A stretch of DNA of 34,445 nucleotides from Chloroflexota bacterium (GCA_023485685.1 JAMCZK010000051.1:1-34445), one strand, 5' to 3'; shown: positions 1 to 8,243, numbered from the stretch's first letter. Notes: generated by a model from the letters alone, not told the origin. Made by a program: numbers and translations.

Positions 1-45
1 AACGGGGTCACGTTAACGACGATGCCAGCCGCTGGTGATCTTTTC

Positions 46-321
46 CGTCATTACGAGGAGGCGTTTTTGAGCCGCTGCAGTCCTTCGGAAGGTTGCCGAA
101 GGCGCGAAAGCCAGAGCCTGTCCCGAGTGAGCCGCGGAGCCTGCCCTGACCCTGAACGAAGTGAAGGGGAAATGGGCGGCGACGAGGGAGGGCAATCTCG
201 AATAATCACGCCGGCAAACTGAACAAGCCGGACGTCAAGTTTCATTGGACTGAAGGCATTATGATTCGAGCTCGCTTCGTCCGCTTGCCCCACTCACGTC
301 GCAATGCTCCTCGCAATGACG
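46..321. repeat. MITE-like palindromic intergenic repeat, copy A
   Basis: Non-coding element bounded by 15-bp terminal inverted repeats: CGTCATTACGAGGAG at the left end and the complement of CGTCATTGCGAGGAG at the right end. The inside holds short arms of the type GCAATCTCGAA and TTCGTCCGCTTGC that also occur in the copy near 25.8-26.0 kb. It fills most of the 373 bases before dcd. Small open frames inside it on both strands are by-products of the repeat. This end type is seen widely in intergenic palindromic repeats of Chloroflexota and other bacteria. No transposase is encoded, so mobilisation in trans is an inference. Confidence 0.7.
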
Positions 322-373
322 ATCAGAAGCAAGCTTTCGACTAATCAAAAGATGGAGAAATAGTGAGGAATAT

Positions 374-928
374 ATGGGACTTAAATCTGATCATTGGATC
401 GAAAAACAAGCCAGGGAGCACCGTATGATCGAACCATTTGAGTCCAGCCAGGTGCGCGATGGGGTGATTTCCTTTGGCGTCTCCTCGTATGGTTATGACA
501 TCCGCGTGGCGGACGAATTCAAGATCTTCACCAATATTTACTCTGCAGTCGTGGACCCCAAGCATTTCGATCACAAATCCATGGTGGATTTCAAGGGAGA
601 CGTCTGCATCATTCCGCCGAATTCCTTTGCTCTCGCTCGCACCGTGGAATATTTCCGCATCCCGCGCAAAGTGCTTACTGTCTGCCTGGGCAAGAGCACC
701 TATGCCCGCTGTGGCATCATCGTTAACGTGACCCCGTTCGAACCGGAATGGGAGGGTTTCGTCACCTTGGAAATCTCAAACACGACCCCGCTGCCCGCGA
801 AGATCTATGCCAACGAAGGCATCGCGCAAGTCCTGTTTTTCGAAGCCGACGAAGAATGCCGCATCTCATATGCAGATAAGAAGGGGAAATATCAAAAGCA
901 GCAGTCAATAGAGTTGCCGAAACTTTAA
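374..928 (+). CDS. dcd: dCTP deaminase
   Basis: Deaminates dCTP to dUTP in the cytoplasm, feeding dUMP and then dTMP synthesis. The 184-residue product matches the usual family length of about 185-195. The family block [16 protein letters not shown] is at residues 106-121. It is followed by [16 protein letters not shown], whose Glu133 is the expected catalytic base, and by the substrate-loop segment [15 protein letters not shown]. The ATG at 374 is supported by a TGAGGA Shine-Dalgarno-like sequence about 5 nt upstream. The gene stands alone on the plus strand: a palindromic repeat lies upstream, and a long hairpin shared with convergent thrB lies just after its stop. A bifunctional dCTP deaminase/dUTPase cannot be excluded by eye, but the sequence reads like the monofunctional bacterial type. 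Confidence 0.95.
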   Translation: MGLKSDHWIEKQAREHRMIEPFESSQVRDGVISFGVSSYGYDIRVADEFKIFTNIYSAVVDPKHFDHKSMVDFKGDVCIIPPNSFALARTVEYFRIPRKVLTVCLGKSTYARCGIIVNVTPFEPEWEGFVTLEISNTTPLPAKIYANEGIAQVLFFEADEECRISYADKKGKYQKQQSIELPKL

Positions 929-980
929 ATTGATACGCAATACGTAATACGTATTGTGTATTACGTATTGCGTATCAATT
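928..980. terminator. Long perfect hairpin between convergent dcd and thrB
   Basis: A 23-bp perfect inverted repeat (928-950 and 958-980) with a 7-nt loop occupies the whole gap between two convergent genes. The left arm starts on the last base of the dcd stop codon. The right arm includes the last codons and the stop of thrB. There is no long T-run, so it may act as a bidirectional terminator or mRNA 3' protector, or be an inserted palindromic repeat. Confidence 0.6.
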
Positions 981-1892
981 AACAGGGATGATTTCCGCAC
1001 CTTTGGTAGTGCTCTTCAGCAAATACTGCTGCGTTTTGATGCCTTTTCCTGCGAAGGGGGCGCGTAAGGCTTCGGCGATAGATTTTTCCCTGCCCTCGTC
1101 GACAAAAGCGATCAGGCTGGGCCCTGCTCCCGAAAGGGCCGCTGCCGCGCCAGCTAGTTGAGAGGCTGCCAGGGCTTCTGCCGCGCCGGGAATGAGAGAG
1201 AGGCGATAGGGTTGATGTAATCTATCTTGAAAAGCGTTTGCCAAGGCAGGAATGTCTCCGTTGCGCAAGGCTTCAATAACCTGGATGCTGTGCCCAATAT
1301 TGAACACCGCATCCGAAAGGGAAACTTGTTTGGGTAAGGCCTTGCGCGACTCTGTGGTTGTCAGCCGCTGCTCGGGCCGGATGACGACCGCACTCAGCGA
1401 TTCACACTCCAGCTTTTGGGCTGCAGGCCCGCCGGCTTCCTGCGTTACGAGTACCAGTCCGCCAAGCAGCGCCGCGGCCAGGTTATCGGCATGCCCCTCC
1501 AGTTCAGCGCCCAATTGCAGCAGATATGGCACCTTTTGGGGTTGGCCGAGCAGCCAGTTGGCCGCCAGCAAGCCGGTGGCGGTTGCAGCGGCGCTGGAGC
1601 CGATTCCGCTTCCGGGGGGGATGCGTTGCTTACAGTCGATATGCAAACCCTTGGGCATCTTTTCGCCCACCTCGGCATATACGCGTGCCATGGCTTGGAC
1701 GATGCGGTTGGACTGGTCGCGCGGTAGAGTTTCGGCGCCCTCTCCACTGACATCGAGAACGAGGACCTCGCCTGTCAGTTCGACGCGGGTCTCATTCCAC
1801 AAGTCGAGGGCAAGAGCCAGGCAATCGAAGGCCGGCCCCAGGTTGGCGGTGCTGGCCGGGGCGCGGACAGTAACTACATGTGTTCGGTCCAC
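975..1892 (-). CDS. thrB: Homoserine kinase
   Basis: Phosphorylates L-homoserine with ATP to O-phospho-L-homoserine, the substrate of threonine synthase; thrC lies about 1.7 kb away on the same strand. The product is 305 residues, normal for the GHMP-kinase family. The N-terminal block APASTANLGPAFDCLA (11-26) is the family substrate region. IPPGSGIGSSAAA (91-103) is the glycine/serine-rich ATP loop. ALSGAGPSLIAF near the C-terminus is the third GHMP motif. The ATG lies inside the end of the DUF3052 gene (19-bp overlap), so the two are probably co-transcribed and translationally coupled. The last codons form one arm of the hairpin shared with dcd. Confidence 0.93.
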   Translation of the reverse strand: MDRTHVVTVRAPASTANLGPAFDCLALALDLWNETRVELTGEVLVLDVSGEGAETLPRDQSNRIVQAMARVYAEVGEKMPKGLHIDCKQRIPPGSGIGSSAAATATGLLAANWLLGQPQKVPYLLQLGAELEGHADNLAAALLGGLVLVTQEAGGPAAQKLECESLSAVVIRPEQRLTTTESRKALPKQVSLSDAVFNIGHSIQVIEALRNGDIPALANAFQDRLHQPYRLSLIPGAAEALAASQLAGAAAALSGAGPSLIAFVDEGREKSIAEALRAPFAGKGIKTQQYLLKSTTKGAEIIPVN

Positions 1893-2302
1893 GGGATGGC
1901 TTGCCTTTCCTCGCCGGGTTTATAGGTGCGCAGGTTAAAAGCGGACCAGGTGTCATTCACCGAGATTAGATTCACCCACTTGAGGTCCATCCCTTTCAGG
2001 CTGTCCCATCCTTTGTCGCGGGTCAGGTCGGTCTGTATTTTCGAGCTGCCCTTTGGAAAACTGATCCAAATGCGCGATTCGGGAGCCATGGCCCTTAGCG
2101 CCTTAGGCAAAAGCTTGTCGAACTCGGCCTTGTTTTTTACGAAGACCTGAATCCAATCGAATTTCCCTTTCAGCTCATGAAGCAACTCAAGGTCTTTGCG
2201 GATGGGTTTCAGCAAATCCAAATAGCCTTCAGGCGAATTGATGATCGCTGCGCGCTTGGCGCGGTCGAATTTCATTTTCTTGGCAAGAGGGCTAGAAGCC
2301 AT
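1874..2302 (-). CDS. DUF3052-like protein of unknown function
   Basis: A 142-residue soluble protein that I assign to the DUF3052 group from recall. The basis is the C-terminal half: IWISFPKGSSKIQTDLTRDKG, then LISVNDTWSAFNLR. The N-terminal half has the pattern of a short alpha/beta fold, with KFDWIQVFVKNKAEFDKLLPKA near 47-68. No catalytic motif is visible and no function is proposed. The ATG at 2302 is preceded by GGAG about 6 nt upstream. It is first in a two-gene unit with thrB. Its upstream region runs straight into a 39-bp repeat at 2320-2358. Confidence 0.75.
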   Translation of the reverse strand: MASSPLAKKMKFDRAKRAAIINSPEGYLDLLKPIRKDLELLHELKGKFDWIQVFVKNKAEFDKLLPKALRAMAPESRIWISFPKGSSKIQTDLTRDKGWDSLKGMDLKWVNLISVNDTWSAFNLRTYKPGEERQAIPWTEHM

Positions 2303-2319
2303 AAAATCTCCGCTAGGAA

Positions 2320-2358
2320 AGAGCTTGTCCCGAATGAGCCGCTTTGCGGCGACGAGGG
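2320..2358 (+). repeat. 39-bp repeat, left copy flanking the LLM oxidoreductase
   Basis: This segment, with core CCGAATGAGCCGCTTTGCGG, matches the reverse complement of 3425-3463 at 37 of 39 positions. Parts of the same motif also appear, split, at 113-135 and about 175-187 in repeat copy A. It lies between the divergent DUF3052 and oxidoreductase genes, where their promoters should be. Confidence 0.7.
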
Positions 2359-2413
2359 ATAATATAACATTCTAAACGGTTGAACTTATGAGAATGTCTC
2401 AGTCAGGAGAACT

Positions 2414-3286
2414 ATGAGATTTGGCGTTGTCTTTCCCCAACTTGAATTCGGCCACGATCCGGGAGCTTTGCGCGAGTACGCGCAAACCGCTGAGGCTCTG
2501 GGCTATACCCATCTTTTGGCTTACGATCATGTTCTCGGGGCCAACCCGAAGCGTCCCGGCGGTTGGAAAGGACCTTACACCCACGAAAATCCCTTCCTGG
2601 AACCGTTCGTTTTGTTCAGCTTCCTGGCGCAGCTGACTAAACGCCTGGAATTCACCACGGGAATTTTGATCCTGCCTCAACGCCAAACCGCGCTGGTGGC
2701 CAAGCAGGCGGCCACCTTGGATGTGCTCAGCGGCGGGCGCTTGCGCCTGGGCGTCGGTTTGGGCTGGAACGAAGTGGAATACCAAGCGCTCGGAGAGAAA
2801 TTCAGCAACCGGGGCAGACGTATTGAGGAACAAATCAAGGTGCTGCAGCGATTGTGGGCTGAGCCGTTAGTGAAGTTTGAAGGGCGCTGGCATCAGATCC
2901 CGGACGCCGGATTAAATCCGCTGCCGGTAAATCGAAAGATCCCAATTTGGTTCGGCGGCCATCATGAAAATGTCTTGAAACGTGTGGCGAAGTATGGTGA
3001 CGGCTGGATGCCGAATTATCGTAAAGCCGCCGATGTCCAACCTCATCTTGAACTGTTGGATAAATTCCTGGAAACACAAGGGAAGAAACGATCCGATATT
3101 GGTTTGGAGGCTAGAATCCAATTTGGTGATGGTGACCCTAACGCTTGGAGGCAAACGCTTGAAGAATGGAAAGCAGTCGACGCAACCCACATCACCATCA
3201 ACACAATGGGAGTGGGACTTGATACACCCCAGAAACATATTGATGCAATAAAGAAGTTTGCGAAAGAGATGGGGATGGGGAAATGA
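2414..3286 (+). CDS. LLM-class (luciferase-like) F420-dependent oxidoreductase
   Basis: A 290-residue TIM-barrel flavin/F420 oxidoreductase of the bacterial luciferase superfamily; the substrate cannot be told from sequence. Family features in order: MRFGVVFPQ at the N-terminus, AEALGYTHLLAYDH (27-40), TGILILPQRQTALVAKQAATLD (82-103), the LSGGRLRLGVGLGWNEVEYQ block (105-124) typical of this subgroup, and a PIWFGGHHENVLKRVAKYGDGW block in the C-terminal half. The ATG is preceded by GGAG. It is a single gene between divergent DUF3052 and convergent thrC, flanked by two inverted copies of a 39-bp repeat. F420 rather than FMN as cofactor is inferred from resemblance to the F420-dependent subfamily and is not proven. 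Confidence 0.88.
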   Translation: MRFGVVFPQLEFGHDPGALREYAQTAEALGYTHLLAYDHVLGANPKRPGGWKGPYTHENPFLEPFVLFSFLAQLTKRLEFTTGILILPQRQTALVAKQAATLDVLSGGRLRLGVGLGWNEVEYQALGEKFSNRGRRIEEQIKVLQRLWAEPLVKFEGRWHQIPDAGLNPLPVNRKIPIWFGGHHENVLKRVAKYGDGWMPNYRKAADVQPHLELLDKFLETQGKKRSDIGLEARIQFGDGDPNAWRQTLEEWKAVDATHITINTMGVGLDTPQKHIDAIKKFAKEMGMGK

Positions 3287-3299
3287 ATTTCCTTCCCTG

Positions 3300-3500
3300 T
3301 CATTCCGAGCCAGTAAGGCGGGTTCATTCGCTTCGCTCAGGATAAACTCCGCTAGCCGTGACCCCGCGAAGAATCCCTTAAGTCAGAAAAAACTACCTGG
3401 TTTCGAATGACAAAGGGATTCCTCCCCTCGTCGCCGCAAAGCGGCTCATTCGGGGCAGGCTCTGGGCAGCGCCGTTAAAAGCGGCGTTAACGTCCTCCTC
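3300..3500. repeat. Non-coding repeat region between the oxidoreductase and thrC
   Basis: The 304-base gap holds no gene. It starts with TGTCATTCCGAG and shows GCGAAGAATCCC and TTCGAATGACA segments, which look like a second palindromic-repeat type. The right part, 3425-3463, is the inverted copy of the 39-bp repeat seen at 2320-2358. A small hairpin made of GCCG and CGGC arms follows near 3470-3490 and may serve as an end signal. The remainder up to thrC is AT-rich and featureless to me. Confidence 0.5.
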
Positions 3501-3590
3501 GGAGTAACAATTTTCTAAGCGATCTGTTTTCTGGGAATTTGGTTCGAAATCGTGTTTTAATCCAAGATTTCGTCGCTGTTTAAAATGTGG

Positions 3591-4649
3591 TTATTTGTAA
3601 TCAAATAATCGATTTTCCAGGGAGGAATAATTTGCTTCGATTTTGATGGGGGAGGGCATTGAATCCGAGATGATGTTGGGGTCTTTGAGGCCGTGCCCCG
3701 TGCACACTGCGACGACAGTCATCCCTTTCACGTCGACGTCGCCTCCACTAATCTCTTTCGCCAGTCCCGCCAATCCGGCTGCCGACGCCGGTTCCACCCA
3801 GACGCCTTCGGCGGCCAGACGCCGTTGCATCGCCAGAATTTCATCGTCACTGCATGCGATGATGCGTCCGCCGGATTCCTGGGCGGCTTCCAGCGCCTGC
3901 TCACCGCGCGCCGGCTTGCCGATGCGGATGGCTGTCGCCACCGTTTCCGGCTGCTCGACGGAATGGCCGAGCACCAGGGGGGCGGCTCCCGCCGCTTGAA
4001 CGCCCAACAGGCGCGGCAGGCCGGAGCTATGCAGTTGGTGATATTGACGGAAACCCATCCAATAGGCGGTGATATTGCCAGCGTTTCCCACCGGCAGGCA
4101 CAACCAGTCCGGTGCGCGACCCAATTCTTCGATGATCTCGAAGGCAGATGTTTTTTGTCCTTCCAAACGATACGAGTTGAGGGAGTTCACCAGGGCGATC
4201 GGATGCCGCTCGCTGATCTCCACGACCAGCTCCAATGCCTTATCGAAAGATCCGGCAATTTGCAACACCTGCGCGCCGTAGGCGACGGCTCCGGCCAGCT
4301 TCCCCGTCGCAACCTTGCCTTCCGGAATAAGCACAATGGCGCGCAATCCCGCCCGGGCGGCGTATGCGGCTGCGCTGGCAGCTGTGTTTCCTGTCGAAGC
4401 ACAGATCAACGCTTTAGCCCCGCGGCCCAATGCCTCGCTCACCGCGGCGGTCATGCCGCGGTCTTTGAACGACCCCGTTGGATTTAAGCCATCAAACTTC
4501 GCGAAGAGTTCAAAGCCGTCACCGAGTTCTGTCGCTAGGCGGGGCAAGGGTATGAGCGGTGTATCGCCTTCGTGGAGTGAAACCAGTTTCGTGTGTTCGG
4601 GAAGATCGACCAGAGCGCGATAACGTTGGAGCAGTGGCAGCTTTACCAT
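3591..4649 (-). CDS. thrC: Threonine synthase
   Basis: PLP enzyme converting O-phosphohomoserine to L-threonine and phosphate. The 352-residue product has GDTPLIPLPRL near the N-terminus and NPTGSFKDRGM with the PLP-binding Lys at residue 62. It also has STGNTAASAAAYAARAGL, which binds phosphate and substrate, VGNAGN for the PLP phosphate, and the C-terminal EPASAAGLAGL block. I chose the ATG at 4649 over the in-frame TTG one codon upstream. The ATG shares one base with the stop of the preceding ComEA-like gene (TGATG), so translation is probably coupled to it. With thrB nearby, the window carries the last two steps of threonine synthesis. Confidence 0.95.
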   Translation of the reverse strand: MVKLPLLQRYRALVDLPEHTKLVSLHEGDTPLIPLPRLATELGDGFELFAKFDGLNPTGSFKDRGMTAAVSEALGRGAKALICASTGNTAASAAAYAARAGLRAIVLIPEGKVATGKLAGAVAYGAQVLQIAGSFDKALELVVEISERHPIALVNSLNSYRLEGQKTSAFEIIEELGRAPDWLCLPVGNAGNITAYWMGFRQYHQLHSSGLPRLLGVQAAGAAPLVLGHSVEQPETVATAIRIGKPARGEQALEAAQESGGRIIACSDDEILAMQRRLAAEGVWVEPASAAGLAGLAKEISGGDVDVKGMTVVAVCTGHGLKDPNIISDSMPSPIKIEANYSSLENRLFDYK

Positions 4650-5074
4650 CAAGGTTCGTCCACGGTAATGAAAGGCATGATGCCCTCGTAGGTCCTTGGG
4701 CCGATCTCAGGCACATTCTGAATGTCGTCGATGGTGGCGAACAGTCCGTGAGCTTCGCGGTAAGCCACAATGCTTTGTGCCAGCGTCGGGCCGATGCCAG
4801 GCAGTCGCTCTAATTCCTGCGCAGTTGCCGTATTGATATTGATCGGAAATGAGGTCGTTGGTATTGGGCTGGCGATTGGCGTTTGCTCGATTTCTGCTTC
4901 GAGTTCAATGCTTGTGGCTGAACGAGTTGGCGCCGGGAGCAATTGAATAGGCTCACCTCGCCTGGGTGCCGCCAGCAGCAGGATGAGCCCTGCGGCACCC
5001 AGGCCGCACAGCACTCCGTAGGCAATCCACCAGGCCGGATTGAGCGATGTGATCTTTCCCTCTCTTTTTCTCAT
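4649..5074 (-). CDS. ComEA-like membrane-anchored helix-hairpin-helix protein
   Basis: A 141-residue protein with one N-terminal transmembrane helix (about 14-36), a Pro/Ser/Thr-rich linker (37-77) and a C-terminal double helix-hairpin-helix domain. The hairpins are LPGIGPTLA (91-99) and VPEIGPRTYE (121-130), introduced by ININTATAQELERL. This is the architecture of ComEA, the extracytoplasmic DNA receptor for transformation. No comEC lies in the window, so a competence role is inferred from family only. An in-frame ATG 17 codons upstream (5125) would give 158 residues. I prefer 5074 because TATAAT lies 7 nt before it and neither ATG has a clear Shine-Dalgarno. It overlaps thrC by one base. 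Confidence 0.85.
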   Translation of the reverse strand: MRKREGKITSLNPAWWIAYGVLCGLGAAGLILLLAAPRRGEPIQLLPAPTRSATSIELEAEIEQTPIASPIPTTSFPININTATAQELERLPGIGPTLAQSIVAYREAHGLFATIDDIQNVPEIGPRTYEGIMPFITVDEP

Positions 5075-5081
5075 GCCGCGG

Positions 5082-5087
5082 ATTATA
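5082..5087 (-). promoter_or_regulatory. Perfect -10 box close to the comEA-like start
   Basis: TATAAT on the minus strand with only 7 nt to the ATG at 5074 and no ribosome-binding site between. Transcription would start at or within a base or two of the ATG, suggesting a leaderless mRNA. No good -35 box was seen. Confidence 0.45.
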
Positions 5088-5158
5088 CGAGGAATCCGTA
5101 AATCGTTCCGTCGGTATAATCCCATGGCAATTAAGACATGGCTGGAGCTTGAAAAACG

Positions 5159-5875
5159 ATGATAGGAACTTTTCTTAATGTCGCCACTGTGCTGGTCGGC
5201 GGTACGCTGGGCCTGCTGTTTGGGGCGCGCCTGCCTGAGCGAGTCCGCGATACCGTGGTGGCGGGTCTTGGCTTGTTCACCGCGGCTTATGGTCTTAAAT
5301 TGTTCATGGATACTCAGAACGCTATTGTTGTTTTGGCTTCTTTATTATTTGGCGGGGTGATCGGAGAGTGGGCGCAGATCGAGGCCGGGCTGACGCGCCT
5401 GGGCGATTGGCTGCAAAAACGCTTTGCATCACGTGCCGAGGGGGGTAGCGCTCGCTTTGTCCGTGGCTTCCTCACCGCTTCTCTGGTTTTTTGCGTAGGA
5501 CCGATAACGATCCTTGGCTCCATTCAGGATGGTTTGACCGGTGATTTTCAACTGCTGGCGATCAAATCGGTGTTGGATGGATTTGCGGCGATGATATTTG
5601 CCTCAACGTTAGGCGTAGGCGTGCTCTTCTCCGCGCTGGTGATCCTGGGATATCAAGGTGTGCTCACAGTTTTGGCTTCGCAAGCCCAGACTGTGTTTAG
5701 CGAGGCGATGATGATCGAATTGAGCGCAGCCGGCGGCGTGCTCCTGCTTGGCATCGCGGTGAGCAGCCTGCTGGAGATTAAACCGGTTCGCGTAGGAAAT
5801 TTCCTGCCCGCCCTGGTTCTAGCCCCGCTAGTCGTTTTCATTTTGGCTTCGCTCGGTATAACCCCGATCCTCTAG
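5159..5875 (+). CDS. DUF554 family integral membrane protein
   Basis: A 238-residue polytopic membrane protein with about six to seven hydrophobic segments. Conserved-looking parts include MIGTFLNVATVLVGGTLGLL at the N-terminus, the GVIGEWAQIE turn, FCVGPITILGSIQDGLTGD near the middle, and the SVLDGFAAMIFASTLG segment. I recognise these from the DUF554 (YdfK/YqgA-type) family, which is often called a putative transporter but has no settled function. The ATG at 5159 has GGAG about 11 nt upstream, and a TATAAT at 5115-5120 may supply its -10 box. It is a single gene ending at a strong bidirectional terminator. Confidence 0.88.
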   Translation: MIGTFLNVATVLVGGTLGLLFGARLPERVRDTVVAGLGLFTAAYGLKLFMDTQNAIVVLASLLFGGVIGEWAQIEAGLTRLGDWLQKRFASRAEGGSARFVRGFLTASLVFCVGPITILGSIQDGLTGDFQLLAIKSVLDGFAAMIFASTLGVGVLFSALVILGYQGVLTVLASQAQTVFSEAMMIELSAAGGVLLLGIAVSSLLEIKPVRVGNFLPALVLAPLVVFILASLGITPIL

Positions 5876-5882
5876 CGAAAAC

Positions 5883-5914
5883 AAAAAAACCGCAACGAAC
5901 GTTGCGGTTTTTTT
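5883..5914. terminator. Bidirectional rho-independent terminator
   Basis: Seven A's, the arm CCGCAACG, a 2-nt centre, the arm CGTTGCGG, then seven T's. The symmetry serves both the DUF554 gene (plus strand) and the DsbA-like gene (minus strand), which converge here. Confidence 0.93.
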
Positions 5915-5926
5915 GTTGCGTAGCGC

Positions 5927-6625
5927 TTAATTTGCGCCAGATGCTGCCAAAGCAGCTTCGATCTGGGCCTGCAGGGTGGCGAGGGGTTGTGCGCCGGTCA
6001 GGACTTGACCGTTTATTACAAAGGCGGGGGTGCCATCGATACCTAATGCGCCGGCATCTGATTCAGCCTGTTCGATAAGTGCTAATTTTTCGTCACTAGC
6101 TAAGCACTGATTGAAGCTCGTCATGTCCAAGCCAACCGCTTCGGCAAAACGAGTTAGATCCGCCTCCGAATAACCACCGGAATTTTGGGAAGAAAAGTTT
6201 CCAAAGACAATGTCATGATATTCCCAGAATTTATTTTGGTCCGCTGCGCAGTAGCCCGCTTCGGCGGCTTGAACAGATTCTGGACCAAGAAAAGCCACTA
6301 TGACATACTCATATTTAATCTGGCTCGTATTCACGTATTGCTCAATGATAGACTCTTCGGTGGTTGCCCAAGATGACCGGCAAAATGAGCATTGGAAATC
6401 AACATATTCGACCAGGGTGACCGGTGCATCGAGATTGCCTAAGACGGTTCCGTTTTGAGTAGAACCATATTCTCGAACTGAGCCGGTAAGAACTTGGTTG
6501 GAGACAATCAGCAAGCCAACTACGACAACGGCGGCAAGGCTGATGTAGATTAGCCATTTCATCTGGCCCTGCCGTTGTTGTGCACGGCGGCGTTCTAAGC
6601 GGGCCTGGCGTTTGCTTTGATCCAT
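5927..6625 (-). CDS. Membrane-anchored DsbA-family thiol-disulfide oxidoreductase
   Basis: A 232-residue protein with a basic cytoplasmic N-terminus, one transmembrane helix (about 24-43) and an extracytoplasmic thioredoxin-fold domain. VEYVDFQCSFCRSS places the CXXC pair at Cys79-Cys82. GIDGTPAFVING carries the cis-proline at Pro200. A further pair, Cys126 and Cys174, lies in the helical insert. This layout matches BdbD-like extracellular oxidases that introduce disulfides into exported proteins. The start at 6625 is set by GGAGG about 11 nt upstream. A longer frame opening at 6751 would run across the end of the SDR gene and is rejected. It is last in the run GNAT-SDR-DsbA and ends at the terminator at 5883-5914. 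Confidence 0.9.
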   Translation of the reverse strand: MDQSKRQARLERRRAQQRQGQMKWLIYISLAAVVVVGLLIVSNQVLTGSVREYGSTQNGTVLGNLDAPVTLVEYVDFQCSFCRSSWATTEESIIEQYVNTSQIKYEYVIVAFLGPESVQAAEAGYCAADQNKFWEYHDIVFGNFSSQNSGGYSEADLTRFAEAVGLDMTSFNQCLASDEKLALIEQAESDAGALGIDGTPAFVINGQVLTGAQPLATLQAQIEAALAASGAN

Positions 6626-6645
6626 GTGTTGACTATCCTCCGTGA

Positions 6646-7382
6646 TTAGTAGGGTGCTCCGAAAAGCGGGATACGAGCTCCATTGATCATTCCGGCTTCT
6701 TCGCTGCAGAGGTGTAGAAGTGTAGCAGATATTTCTTCGGGGCTGGTCCAACTTTTGTTCTTTTCGCTGGGGTTGGTTTGCCGTTCGTGGGCAACATCAA
6801 TGGTGCGCACCAGCAGGAGGTTCGCGGTGACGCCGGTGCCCTTTACTTCCTGCGCCAGTGAGAGCATCAAGGCTTCCAAGGCGGATTTGCCCACGGCGTA
6901 TGGGGAATTATTGCCTGGCGGCCTGCCGGCATTAGGCGAAGAAACCGCCAGTACTCGGCCCCAACCGTTCTTGAGCATAGGCGGAACGAATGCCTTGATC
7001 ATCGCGTAGCTGGCGTGGAGATGCTGGTCGAGCATGGCATTCAGGTCTTCTTCTTCGGTTTCGAAAATGCCTTTTCCACCAATCCAACCGCCAAGGAAAT
7101 TCAAAAGGACATTGATGCCGCCGAAGCGCTTCAGGATGCTCTGGCAGCATCGCCCGCTTCCTGCGGCTTACTCAAATCCACAGCCTTAGTCAAAGAGCGG
7201 GAAGAAGGCAGCTTTCGTTCCGCAGCCAGTTCGTCGAGTTTCGCCTGGTCTCGGCCAAGCAAGGCCAACTTGGCGCCGGCTTCAGCAAATAGGGCTGTGA
7301 CCACAGATCCCAGGCTGCCAGTAGCCCCGGCGATGATGACAGTTCTTCCTGCTAGGGATGAATTGCTCACGGCAATTTCCAT
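6646..7382 (-). pseudogene. Short-chain dehydrogenase/reductase, split by a frameshift
   Basis: Two frames together make one SDR. The first (7382-7131) has the Rossmann motif GATGSLG (residues 19-25) and stops after GDAARAS. The second resumes with ILKRFGGINVLLNFLGGW and continues to 6646. It carries SSPNAGRPPGNNSPYAVGK, with the catalytic Ser and the YxxxK Tyr/Lys, and a typical C-terminal end. Adding one base near 7138 (gcatcc to gcaatcc) would join the frames as AARAILKRFGG. It is either a recent loss-of-function mutation or a one-base sequencing or assembly error; the strong conservation on both sides makes an error plausible. The ATG overlaps the GNAT stop by one base. Confidence 0.82.
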
Positions 7383-8236
7383 CAGCCGAGCTGATATTGG
7401 TAGACGGGGAAGCTTTCCCCTGCGAACTTGAATCCCAATTTCTTGTAAAGCCCCAATGAAGGCGTGTTGATGTCTTGCGTATTTACTGTCAGACGATCTT
7501 GGCCGCGACGCGCCTGCATTTGCACATCTTTTACCAAAGCGGAGCCCAGCCCTTGCCCCTGGAATTCGGGACTGGTGGCCAAGCGCGCCAGGTGTAATCC
7601 CTGGGAACTCCTTGTGGTGATTTGGTAGGCTGCGATCTTCCCTGCGCTTTCGATTAAAGTAGCGAACCCCGATTGATTAAAAGCCATCTGAATGGCTTCC
7701 AGTGAATTTTGCCAAAGCGGATTAAAGGCTGCCCGATCTACTTCATAAATGCCTTCAAGGTCTTTTTCTTCCATGCGACGAATAGTCAAGGAAGGTACTG
7801 CAGAGGGCTCCACCTTGTTCTTTGGGTTCCAGTCAAGCACCACTACGTTATGCGCATGCTGGAAATCACTTTTCGATAGAATTTTCAGGAACCAGTCCTG
7901 CAGGGGGATTGCAGCAACAGTTTCAGCGCCTAGTTCAACTAGCTGCTGACGGATTTGCTGCCAGAGCATTGCCCAAGCCTCGGCGGGGTCCAGGCGTGTG
8001 GCCACTGCGAAGATGCGAACCCAAGCTACACCGGGGGGATCTGGTTGGCAGGCGAGAGCGGCATTGAGGCGACCACCGGATTCAAGGACCAAATAGGGGT
8101 CTCGCCCCAGCCAGTCTAAAGGCCGTCGCCAATCCAGGTGACGGTGCACATAGGTTTCGAAATGCAGCAGGTTGGCCAACCGGCTGCGATCCTCTCCCAT
8201 TGCGGGGCGAAGGCTGAGGACGGCGGGAGCGGCCAT
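7382..8236 (-). CDS. GNAT family N-acetyltransferase, two-lobed
   Basis: A 284-residue protein. The C-terminal half is a standard GNAT domain: LTIRRMEEKDLEGIYEVDRA opens it, ARLATSPEFQGQGLGSALV holds the acetyl-CoA loop (QGQGLG), and NTPSLGLYKKLGFKFAGE forms the last strands. The N-terminal half (LRPAMGEDRSRLANLL and following) resembles a degenerate GNAT lobe without the loop. The substrate is unknown. I prefer the ATG at 8236. It has a perfect TATAAT 7 nt upstream, which itself falls inside the longer reading frame that starts at a GTG at 8260. The stop overlaps the SDR start, so the genes are coupled. Confidence 0.82.
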   Translation of the reverse strand: MAAPAVLSLRPAMGEDRSRLANLLHFETYVHRHLDWRRPLDWLGRDPYLVLESGGRLNAALACQPDPPGVAWVRIFAVATRLDPAEAWAMLWQQIRQQLVELGAETVAAIPLQDWFLKILSKSDFQHAHNVVVLDWNPKNKVEPSAVPSLTIRRMEEKDLEGIYEVDRAAFNPLWQNSLEAIQMAFNQSGFATLIESAGKIAAYQITTRSSQGLHLARLATSPEFQGQGLGSALVKDVQMQARRGQDRLTVNTQDINTPSLGLYKKLGFKFAGESFPVYQYQLG

Positions 8237-8243
8237 CGGGATG

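Noticed and set aside
13-293. Small open frames on both strands before dcd
   Set aside because: They lie inside the palindromic repeat, recur with it elsewhere and have no ribosome-binding sites.
5915-6751. Longer DsbA-like protein starting at 6751
   Set aside because: The first 42 codons overlap the SDR end and lack membrane or signal features; GGAGG supports the start at 6625.
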